DNA from: an archaeon
GTDB taxonomy: Archaea > Iainarchaeota > Iainarchaeia > Iainarchaeales > GCA-2688035
Direction: 5' to 3'
DNA length: 17,068 nt
Assembly: GCA_030745815.1 (NCBI GenBank)
Contig: JASLNX010000126.1
Span: forward strand, 1-17,068
Shown piece by piece: positions 5,734-14,700 of the stretch; position 1 is the stretch's first letter; every line of letters begins with the position of its first letter. A program made the position numbers and the translations under genes. The notes beneath the pieces were generated by a model. It was not told where the DNA came from and did no database searches. It worked only from the letters and a program-made list of their open reading frames with translations.

Positions 5734-7100
5734 GCTTTGCTTAGGCCAAGCCACTGACTTAATGCTTTCTTTTCGGGCGAGAAAAGCTTTTCAAAAACTG
5801 CTGAGAACTGCCCCTTTCTAATTACACAGTCTGCGTTGTTGTAGAGCAGGGGTACAAGGCTGCCCTGGGAAGCATAGGCCATCACCGGGCAAAAGGCGCA
5901 AAAAGGGTTCCACTTGCACTCGTTGCAGATCATTCCAAGAGAGGAACTAATTGAAACCATGTTTAGAGCGCTCTGCGATGCAAAAACGTCTGCATACTTT
6001 TGCTCAACTGATCCAAGCTTAAAAATTTCCTCTGCTTTTCCTTCGTCGCAAGTGTAAACACTTCCATCAGGTTGGTAGGACGCCTGCATTAGGCCAGCGC
6101 CACACGGTTTACTAAAGCATGTGTGAAAGGCCGGTTTTGGAGAAGTTAGCTTTTGCGCAATCATTAAGGAAAACTGTTCAGTTATTTGCTTTTTGTTGAT
6201 GGTACTTTCAATGCACTGGTTCAAAACGCTTTTCCAAAATTCAAGATATTGCTCTGGTTTGTAGCCAATGTTTTGCCAGTTCTCTTTTGCCCGCCCAATT
6301 TGCCTGATTGCAACAGGCGTAATGTCTGGAAGGTTTAGGTCAAGGTATTGGTCAACAATTTCTTTTGCAAAAGGAAGGCTGTTTTTTGTAACTGTACAAA
6401 GCGTTCCAATTCGCTCAAACCCAAAATCGTTCTTAAGAGAATTAATCCAGTGAACTACCTTTGCGTGACTTCCACCAGGCATTGGCCTGTTTTTGTCATG
6501 AACCTCTTTTGGGCCGTCAAGGCTTGTGCAAATGTCAAGCAAGGAATTCTTCTTGCACCAGGAAGCAATTGTTTCGTCCATTAAAGAAAGATTGCTTACC
6601 ATTCTCCAGTGAACGTTTTTCTTCGGGCGTTTTGTTTTAGCGTAATCCATTATGAATTGGATTATTGAAAAGTTGGTAAGCGGTTCTCCGCCTTGAAATT
6701 CTATTACAATATTTTTCATTGGGCTCTGCCAAATAAAATCAACTGTTTTTTTTGCTGTTTTCTCGCTCATTGCCGCGTTCTTTGTTCCAACCGGTGGGGC
6801 GTTTGCATAACAGTAGTGGCAGGAGTGGTTGCAGGCCATTGTTGGGTTTACTATGTGCAGAGAAATTCCGTGAGTTAGGTGGTTGAAAAGATTCTTGTAG
6901 TCGCCGGTAAGGGATTCTTTGTTTTTGTCAGTAAGTATGATTTTCTTTTCCTCAAGTTTTTTGACGAGTTCGTTTTCGGGCTTGCCTGCATTTACCTCGC
7001 TAAGTTCTGACTCGCTTACTTGCAGCCAGTTTCCAGCATCAGTTATTAAAACAAAAACATCTGGCTTTATTTTGTGCACAAAAAATTTATTGAACTGCAT
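5727..7100 (-). CDS. hxsB: HxsB-type radical SAM/SPASM peptide maturase
   Basis: This 457-aa protein is a radical SAM enzyme with a C-terminal SPASM domain. Residues 1-65 form a PqqD/RRE-like region (VFVLITDAGNWLQVSESELSEVNAGK) typical of the N-terminus of RiPP maturases, probably for peptide recognition. The radical SAM core has C90-x3-C94-x2-C97 (CNHSCHYCYA), which binds the [4Fe-4S] cluster and AdoMet, and GGEP at 137-140. SLDGP at 193-197 is another class signature. The SPASM part holds C328, C333, C351, C392, C395, C401, C404 and C425, enough for two auxiliary clusters; the block CNECKWNPFCAFCP is typical. I recognise it as closest to HxsB of the His-Xaa-Ser system because of overall layout and its neighbours: two HxsD-like genes upstream and an HxS-containing peptide downstream. 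Its ATG overlaps the preceding stop by 1 nt (TAATG). The exact modification chemistry cannot be read from sequence. Confidence 0.83.
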   Translation of the reverse strand: MQFNKFFVHKIKPDVFVLITDAGNWLQVSESELSEVNAGKPENELVKKLEEKKIILTDKNKESLTGDYKNLFNHLTHGISLHIVNPTMACNHSCHYCYANAPPVGTKNAAMSEKTAKKTVDFIWQSPMKNIVIEFQGGEPLTNFSIIQFIMDYAKTKRPKKNVHWRMVSNLSLMDETIASWCKKNSLLDICTSLDGPKEVHDKNRPMPGGSHAKVVHWINSLKNDFGFERIGTLCTVTKNSLPFAKEIVDQYLDLNLPDITPVAIRQIGRAKENWQNIGYKPEQYLEFWKSVLNQCIESTINKKQITEQFSLMIAQKLTSPKPAFHTCFSKPCGAGLMQASYQPDGSVYTCDEGKAEEIFKLGSVEQKYADVFASQSALNMVSISSSLGMICNECKWNPFCAFCPVMAYASQGSLVPLLYNNADCVIRKGQFSAVFEKLFSPEKKALSQWLGLSKAL

Positions 7101-7351
7101 TAAGGCATCTCCCTACTAACTGAGAGGGCAAAGTTTGCAAACTTTTTAGCAAGCTCTTCGCAGTCTTCACTTCCAATTGGTGAAAGCTCTACAATTGTTC
7201 TGTTATTCTCTGTTTTAACTGTTGTTTTGCAAACTTCTTTGAAAGCAAGAGCGGTTTCACTAATTGCTTTCTTGGAATAAAAATAAGGGTTTAGGTCAAG
7301 AAGTGCCTTCTTGCTATCTGGTTCAATTTTTATTTGGTGTATTTTAATCAC
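7100..7351 (-). CDS. Small HxsD-like protein, second copy
   Basis: This 83-aa protein lacks a signal or membrane segment. It follows the same plan as its neighbour upstream: a beta strand (IKIHQIKIEP), then LNPYFYSKKAISETALAFKE at 20-39, corresponding to the YS..AV..AAY segment, a strand pair (TVKTENNRTIVELSP) and a C-terminal helix DCEELAKKFANFALSVSRE at 63-81. That helix is similar to the LLNDYxLRE-type motif of HxsD. It is shorter than a usual HxsD (about 100 aa) and ends right after this helix. The reading begins at GTG 7351, directly behind the TAG of the previous gene; no ATG is available in the first part of the frame. The same bases form GGTGAT, so an unusual start slightly downstream cannot be excluded. 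It probably acts as a partner of the maturase, by analogy to HxsD. Confidence 0.68.
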   Translation of the reverse strand: MIKIHQIKIEPDSKKALLDLNPYFYSKKAISETALAFKEVCKTTVKTENNRTIVELSPIGSEDCEELAKKFANFALSVSREMP

Positions 7352-7675
7352 CTATTTGCGCGAGTGCGTTATAAACGCCTGCTTTATGAACTCTTCTCGA
7401 ACTGCTTTTGTGGCCTGGCTTTGCTCAATATTTACTGCAAAATTAACAAGCTGTTCGTTAAATTCTTGGGCAAGTTCTTTAACGTCCCTTCCGTTCTTTG
7501 GCTCTAATGAAACCACAATTTGTTCTTTTGGATCGCCGTCAATTACAACAAATGCCTTTTCAAGCATTACGTAAGCTGCTGAAAAGACAACTGCAAGAGA
7601 ATAGATTTTTGCATTAACTGATACCAATGCAAAGTTTTCTTTCCCGTTAATTTCAATATTTCCAGTATTTGACAT
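7352..7675 (-). CDS. hxsD: HxsD-like His-Xaa-Ser system protein
   Basis: This 107-aa soluble protein matches the HxsD pattern. It has VSVNAKIYSLAVVFSAAYVMLEKAFVVIDGDP at 18-49, the Tyr-Ser...Ala-Ala-Tyr helix followed by a strand, then IVVSLEPKNG at 53-62. The helix ELAQEFNEQLVNFAVNI at 67-83 is related to the LLNDYxLRE motif that defines the family, and AVREEFIKQAF at 91-101 closes the protein. HxsD occurs beside the HxsB/HxsC radical SAM proteins and HxsA; its biochemical role is not settled, and a peptide-delivery or chaperone role is assumed. The ATG has AGGGGT 4 nt upstream. The gene is first in the Hxs-like unit, 43 nt after the prepilin peptidase stop, with a possible TATA box between. 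The next gene follows without a gap. Confidence 0.72.
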   Translation of the reverse strand: MSNTGNIEINGKENFALVSVNAKIYSLAVVFSAAYVMLEKAFVVIDGDPKEQIVVSLEPKNGRDVKELAQEFNEQLVNFAVNIEQSQATKAVREEFIKQAFITHSRK

Positions 7676-7700
7676 TTTACCCCTACAGATAAATGGAGTG

Positions 7701-7714
7701 AAATTAATTTAAAA
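7701..7714 (-). promoter_or_regulatory. Putative TATA box of the Hxs-like locus
   Basis: On the minus strand the spacer reads TTTTAAATTAATTT, an A/T tract whose centre lies about 33 nt before the hxsD ATG. Transcription would start near 7682, very close to the AGGGGT SD site, so either the exact box position or the leader is uncertain. It partly overlaps the likely terminator of the gene before it. Confidence 0.4.
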
Positions 7715-7718
7715 GAAA
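7711..7718 (-). terminator. T-rich terminator of the prepilin peptidase unit
   Basis: Immediately after the TAG of the peptidase gene the minus strand is TTTCTTTT, a T tract of the archaeal terminator type. It suggests the Hxs-like locus is not simply a tail of the giant-protein operon, though read-through is possible. Confidence 0.4.
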
Positions 7719-8768
7719 CTAACACCAGGGAAGAAAGATTGAGCAAAAGAAGGTGATTATTGTGCCTGCAAAAAGAAGCGGGGCAAAGGGAAGTGTTTCT
7801 TGAACCAAAAGAGAGTGAAAATTTGCCTTTCCTGCCTTGTTTTTTTCCAGAAGAACCTTAACATTTTCTTCGGTTAAGCCCTTTGAACTTAGATCAAAAA
7901 CATAGTTTGTTTTAATGTCTTGAAGTGCATTTATTAGGGACGGAAAGAAAAGCTTCTTTTTTTCAAGAGCGCCGTTTTTTTCATAGACTCCTTCAAGAAG
8001 CACCATTCCAGGCCTTATGCCTGCAATCTCAACTCTTTTTCCAAAGGCAAAAAAGCCAAGGTATAGGATGAAAAACCGCAGAAAAACCATTAATGCAAAG
8101 ATTAGCACGAAAAGAACCCAGAAATCGGGCTTTAAAACTTCTGTTAAGTTAACAGCGGCAAGCAGGCCACCCCCAACTGCTGAAACTATAACCAGCTTGT
8201 TTGGAAAGGCCTTTTCAAGCAATGAGACCATTAGGAAGAGAATAATAACAATTAAGAAAAAGTCCAGCGGAACTGAAAGGAATGAAAGCACATAGTAAAG
8301 TGCCCAGTAGAATGCAAAAAGAATTACTGCAAGTGAAACCAATGTTTTTGGATTAAGGGCCTTTTTTAGGGCATCAAACTTTTGGCTTGTGCTTGTTCTA
8401 AGAATTGCTAATGCAAACAATGCAACAAAGGCCGGAATAAATGAATTAAGAATTAGTGAGAACGCTGGGAAGAAAACAAAGTTTGATGGAAAAGATGCAA
8501 GCGGGAAAAGAACTGCAAACGCAAGAAATAATTTACTGTCTCCAGCAGACCACATTCTTGAAAGATAGAGAACAAAACCAAATGCAAATGCAATAATTGC
8601 GTTTGATGCAAAGAGGAAAAGGTTTGCCTGTGAGAGAACGGCAAGAATAAAGCCGGCTATAACAGCTGGCAACACCAGCATGTTTGGAATCCTGCCTTCT
8701 TTTATGTCAGTAAAAGATGAGCCAATGCCCAATAAGGAAATTAAAAAAATGCTTATGGTGAAATACAT
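7719..8768 (-). CDS. Archaeal type IV prepilin peptidase (A24 family)
   Basis: This 349-aa membrane protein is an aspartic prepilin peptidase that removes class III signal peptides from archaeal pilin-like or archaellin proteins on the cytoplasmic side of the membrane. The catalytic aspartates are visible: D21 in SSFTDIKEGRIPN and D77 in the GxxD-type motif (SAGDSKLF). It has multiple hydrophobic helices, at about 2-17, 31-48, 53-70, 81-122, 142-164, 167-184, 192-207, 215-240 and 326-346. Between the last two lies a cytoplasmic domain at 243-325 (GKRVEIAGIRPGMVLLEG, GLTEENVKVLLEKNK), which matches the archaeal A24 C-terminal type II domain. The gene begins 12 nt after the stop of the giant surface protein, with AGAGGCGGGG as SD-like sequence. 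No class III signal peptide substrate is visible among the neighbours in this window. Confidence 0.85.
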   Translation of the reverse strand: MYFTISIFLISLLGIGSSFTDIKEGRIPNMLVLPAVIAGFILAVLSQANLFLFASNAIIAFAFGFVLYLSRMWSAGDSKLFLAFAVLFPLASFPSNFVFFPAFSLILNSFIPAFVALFALAILRTSTSQKFDALKKALNPKTLVSLAVILFAFYWALYYVLSFLSVPLDFFLIVIILFLMVSLLEKAFPNKLVIVSAVGGGLLAAVNLTEVLKPDFWVLFVLIFALMVFLRFFILYLGFFAFGKRVEIAGIRPGMVLLEGVYEKNGALEKKKLFFPSLINALQDIKTNYVFDLSSKGLTEENVKVLLEKNKAGKANFHSLLVQETLPFAPLLFAGTIITFFCSIFLPWC

Positions 8769-8780
8769 TGCCCCGCCTCT

Positions 8781-11700
8781 TTAAGTTAAAGCCATTGGAC
8801 CAGCGTCACCAAACGGTGAAACATTGCATTTTAAGCCGTCTGGTCCAGCGTCCCAATTAGGAATTGCGCCCTTTATTGCGTCAAGTTCCTTAAGTAACCT
8901 TTGAGGATTCCACCAGAATGAAAGTTTTGTACTGTCATCTGAAACGCACACATAACCTGACTCAACCAAATCAATAACATCCTGAATAGACACTGTGCTA
9001 TATCCGGTGGTATCACTTAGCCCAATCTGTGAAATTCCTGAAGACTCGTTTGGTGAATAGAAGGTTGCTTTTGCCGAGTTTGCACAACTGTCGTGCAATA
9101 CAACTCCATCAGAATTAATTGAAGCAGGTACAAAGAAGATTGTTTCAAAGAACATCTTTTCGCCGTTTGTAACGTCTGGATAATTAAAGCCGTATGAGCT
9201 CTGGAGTATTGAAGCAGCCTGTTCTTCTGCACAACTGCCGGTAAATCCTGTTGCCGGATTATCCCTTTGTCTGAAAGGCAATTCTGCGTTGTTAAATGTA
9301 ATGCAGTTATTTGGTTGTTCGCCCATTGAACTTCCTGCTCCTGTCCAAAAGTTCATTATTGTATTGGTTGCTGGCAGTAGTGCCCCATTAAGCGTTCTAA
9401 GATAATAGAATGCTTCCGCAATATCATTCTCTGATTCAATTTCAAGAAGAAGAGGAGTTGCAATGCTTGGCGCAAAAACCAAGTCCTCTGGGTCCCCACT
9501 AGTCGGGTTGCGGTTTATTGAGAAAATTTCACCCCTGTCTATATTGTTTATAGTTGGGAAATCTTCTATTAGAACCACTTCAACATCTCCAACAGTTGAC
9601 TCTGCATCTGCAACAATAACTGGTTCACCAACTTCACTGGCAACAATAACCTGGGATCCAGCTGCAACTCCAGATGTGTCAAAGCCAATTCCATAACCTT
9701 GTCTATCATAACCTGAATCGGTCCATCCAACAGTTCCGTTAATTGGAAGCCTGTACAAAGGATTATTTACTGGCGGGTCTGCCTTCTTTACAAAGGTAAG
9801 ATTAATTGTTCCAAGTAAGTCAACACCGTCACAATCACTAGCGCCGCATGTTCCAAAGAAGAATTGGAAGTCGTTAAATCCTGCTGCTCGGCCATCATCA
9901 AAATTAAAGCTTATGAACACTTCATATATCCCGGCTGTAAAGTTTGTTTGGTTGAATGTAAGACCTGAAAAGTCTCCTGCATGATCAAGATACTCTTGCC
10001 ACGGGTGGTCATCGCTTAAAAGGGTTTCTCGCGGATCCTGTGCAAATTGTTCAAACAGTAAGAACTGTTTTAAGTCTGACCTGAAGTCAGGAGTAATGCT
10101 GTCTTGCATGATATGGGCATTAAACGTTCTAAGTGAATGTATTTCTGCAAGATTTGTTTCAACTCCGTCCTCTGCAAGAGCCCTTATTGCTTCAATTCTG
10201 TGCAGCAGTGAGGTTGTGAACTGGGTTGCGTCACAGTAGATGTAATCTGGATTATCAGCACTACAAGTATCAACAGTTATTTCATCCCAGTTCCAGTTAA
10301 AGCGCACTCTTGGCTTGTTCTTTGCGCCGGTTACTCCAAATGTTCCATCATATGCATAACACTCTGTTTGCTTTTCTCCAATAAGTCTTATGTGGAAATA
10401 TTCTTCTCCTAAAACCCTTTGAATTACCCTTGAGGAAATTAACGCAGTAAAGCTTGAGCTTGCATCCTCTGTACTTCGCGGGTTCTCAGAACCATCAAAT
10501 GAAATGTTTACTTCAGGCGTTGCTGATTCAACAGTATAAGTTATTGTGTCATAATCCTCTGGGGCATCTATTACAATAGAAAACGAGTCAACTGTTGCCT
10601 GGTTTGAAGTTGCTGGAATTGTGCCAGTGTTAGTGTCCGTTCCCAAAAGAACATTGTCTGTTTTAGTGTACACGTCCTGCCAAAAGTTACTAACGCTTAA
10701 ATCACAGTCTCCCTCGTTAATTACAGCAATGGCATTTACCGTCTGTGGATCTGCAAAGATTACCTCACACACATCCCCTGTGCAACCTGGACCCTGCCCG
10801 TGTATTCCAAACTTCCAGCTATCAGAGTGATACATTACAAACATTTTGTTAGTGCATGTTCCTGTAGCCGTAATTCCGAACCCCATAATATTTAGATCTG
10901 CGGTTCCAAGATCAGATACAAGAGCTATAAATTGTGGGTCTGCGTCAAGTATTGGTGGATTATCTGCAAAATCGCCAAGAGCTGGATCAACGTCATATAA
11001 CTTTTCTCTTGGAACTGTGTCTGGGCTGGCTGAGATTCCGGCTATTTTCATAGATGCAAGCGGACTGCTAATAACAATATCTTCCCTGTTAATGTCTTCG
11101 TTTGAACCCCAGGCCTTAACAGTCCAGTCAAAGTCAATTGGTTCATTGTCCTGGCTTGGGTCGCCAGTAACCGTATCATTTACCTTCAAAAGAGCATATG
11201 TTTCGCCTGAAACAGACTGGTTCACTAAATCAAAGTCTATTATTCCCTGGTGGTCAATATCATAATTCCAGTACTCCCAAGTAATTTGCTTTACAAGTGT
11301 GTTGCTTCCTTCAACCTCCAAAATAAATTTGTCAGCGTTCTTTGCAGCATAGTAAGGCCTTGAACTTGGCATATTTGGAACCGCACACGTTTTTGCCCCT
11401 CCACATATATTGTGCCTTGCTTGCCAAATTGGAGCGTTTGTTACGTCAGTATCGTATTGAGCACTAGCAGGATGATAAGTGTCTGTGTCAACCCAACCAT
11501 CACTGGTTGAATCATTAACATTGCTTACAATCGGGTGCGGAAGCGGTGAGCCTGCGTTTGCTAAGGTATGCGGGTATTGCCCGGTAATATTAAAGCAGTC
11601 TCCAAGAACTGAACTTGCTGGTGCTTCGGTACAGCCATCTCTTTGAACTTGTGCCCAAACCCTGTGCCTGTCTCCCTTCTCGTGATTACCATCAGTCATA

Positions 11701-14700
11701 TAAAAATCAACCCACTGCAAACTCACAGTTCCCTGGTCAGGAGTTATGTTAACAGGGTAAGACCCGATAACATTTAGGTTACTTGGAACAAATGACCTTA
11801 CAGTCTTAATTGGAGGGTCTCTTAAAAGATCAGGCAGGTCAATTGAGAAAACCTCTGGGTTTGTGCCGTGCACTCTTACTGTTTCAACCATTGGCAGTTC
11901 AATGTCTTCAACATACCTAAAGCAGTTGTTAATTATTAGTCCAGCATCTGTATCTGCCTGAATATCATAAGAGCTCTTTGCACAATCTTCAATTGATGCG
12001 TTAGAGCAACTGGTGAGATCTGGATTAGTTGGATTTGCCAGTCTAAAGCAACTGTTGGGATCAGTCATAAAGACTCTTACCTTTTTAAGCGGCGCAGAGT
12101 ATGGCCCATCTGCTGCAGTAAAGTGCCCGTCATCGTTTTCATCAAACCTTGCTTTAATATGCACATAATATTCACCTATTCCCATTGGGTACCCCGGATT
12201 GTTTGCAGGCAACTGCGCTGTAACATCTACTGTTTCACTGTCTGTTCCAAGCATTTCAAATACTTGACCAGATGGAGATGTCACAACAAGCTCGCTTTCA
12301 AGCATTATCTCAACTTTTCTATTACAGTCATCTGAAATTACGTTAAAGGTGTCACTGTCAGCAAGATCTCTTCTAAGATACATCTTGTTGTTGTCAACAT
12401 CAATACACTTAAAGTCAGGGCTCCATACAACGCTCATTGGGCCAACATTAATTCGGGTTGAAAGCGGGGCATATCCTGCCTTGCTTGCTTTTAGTGTAAC
12501 TGAAGATATGCCTGAAAGTGCAGGCAGGCCTGAGAATGAAAATAGCCCAGCAGCTGATGTGGGGCCTGACGCGGGCAAGGTAAGGGTATCAGAAATCTTA
12601 AGTTCAATGTTTGCGTTCTCAATTGGCGAACTTGTTTGTTTGTCAACAAGTAGGCCGTAAAGATCCTGGCCAACCACAACATCGGAAAGTGTTGCTGGGA
12701 GATTTTTAAACTGCATGTTTCCGTCTGCAATAATGTTAAATGCGATTGTTTTTTCGTGTCCGTCGTCATCTGTAGTGGACGGCATGTTTAATGCGTTTAT
12801 GTTTAGAACAAGATCTGTTGCGCTTCCGCCTGTTTCAAGCAAGGTAAAGAAGTAAATTGGTTCTTCGTCCCCTTCTTCACTGTTAATATCTGTGTCCATT
12901 GGGATGTTTCTTGTGAAAATGTCCAAGGGAGTAACAACCGGCGCCCAGGCAGAGTCAGTAAGCTGAATTGGCTTAACTGAATTTGGATGGGTGTTTTCTG
13001 CAGTTAGAATAGCTGTATCCCAATCTCTTACAGCAGAGCAGTTGTAAATCCAGTAGTCAAGCCGGTGGCGTGAGGAGACAGAAATGTCATATTCTTCATC
13101 GTCCCCTGTTAAAATGCGCTGGTTTGCACCTGTCTCAAGGTTTGTAAGGGAAAGGCGCCATGCAAACTTCTTTCCTGCACAAAGAACCTCTCCTATTTTA
13201 AAAATCTTGACCTTTTCAGGTGTTTGGATTGTGTCACCATCGTAATCAGCCCTGGCTTGATAATACATCTTAACTTCTTGACCATCTTCAAGCCCTTCTT
13301 CAACCACAAACCTAACAGTTACCGGTATAGCAATTCGCCCCAACTCATCCCAGGACGCCTTAAGCATTTTGTAAGATTGGTTGTCTGGGCAATCTTGTTC
13401 TGTTGGAACGCTAAAATTGCTTGTTTCATCCCAACAGCTTGATAAATTAATTGATTTTGCAGCAGGAGCAATAGCGTCTTTTATTTTCAACAAATAATCT
13501 TGGGAGGGTAACATATCTGGCTTTTTTCCAACCCAATCTTCATTAATCCTAACATGTTGCCATATTTCAGAATACGGCGTATTACTATCATCAGCTGACA
13601 GTATAAGATTAAATCTTGCATAGTAAGTTAGTGTTCCTTCCCCTTCATCATTACTTTCAAGAGCGTCAACTGTACTATCACACGCCTCATCCTCACAAAG
13701 CTTGTCAAATTCTACAACAACCTTCTTGGTCAAATCAATTGAGGCCACTGGAAGAAGCCCAATTTCAAGATCTGTCTTCCCCTTGTTAACTATGTCAATT
13801 TCAGTGTAACCAAAAGCAGGCACATAGCCTTGAAGAGATGCCTTAACGTAAACTATTTTGTCAGCTGGAATGTCACCAGAAGAACATTCTCCGTCTATAT
13901 CTGTTAAACAGGATGTAATCAGGCTATCATCAAGTGTGTTAAAGAATTCAACCGTTGCACTTGGAAGATCAGGGTCACTGTTGCTTTTAATATCATAAAC
14001 CTTTACTTCAATTTCTCCCACTCCAAGAACAAGGGTTACATCAATTTCCACCAACTCCCCGGCAGCGGCGTCTGTTGGAAGTGACTGCCCTTCGGCCTCG
14101 CTCTTCTTTGCCTTTGCAAAGTATGTTCCCGGCCCAAGAGACTCAAAAGCATAGTTTCCGTCTACATTGGTTTTTGCCGCAACGTGGTTTAATGGAATTT
14201 CAGGATAGTCTGAATCATACACCCAAACCATTGCATCATCAACAGGCACACCGTCTTCGTCTTTAACTTTAACATAAACTGTTGGACGGTTGTGCGGCGG
14301 AACCCTTGTTCGCCTTGTTACTGTAACAAGATAAGGGCTTTGGTCTGACAAATCCTTTACTGGAATTCTTGGAACAACAGCTGTAAGATAATCATTGTGG
14401 GTTACAACTCCAATGTATGCGTTTTCGTCATCTGAGATTGCCTGCCTAATTATTCCATCAACATTAGATGTTTTTGAATCAAGCAGTTCGTTGTTAAAGT
14501 AAAAGAAAACAGTTGCCCCAATTACTGGAAGATCACTATTTGAGTCAACAATTTTTAAGAAAAGGTTTTGTCCAACCAAGACCTCTGGAAGATCTATTGA
14601 AACAGATGTTGTGTCCCCCGCAGTAACAGCTATTCCTGTCTTTGTTTGAGGAGCCGCACCATCACCAATTGGAGAAGCAGTTATACTGTAAGTTCCTGGC

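Noticed and set aside
5698..5754. An N-terminal extension of the HxS peptide to 92 aa from an ATG at 5754.
   Set aside because: It would overlap the end of hxsB by 28 nt and lie upstream of the TATA box; the ATG at 5697 fits the promoter much better and gives a natural basic N-terminus.
10846..11265. An open reading frame of 139 codons on the plus strand within the giant gene, and similar ones elsewhere.
   Set aside because: They are antisense to a clear coding sequence, have no SD or TATA signals, and their translations resemble no protein family.
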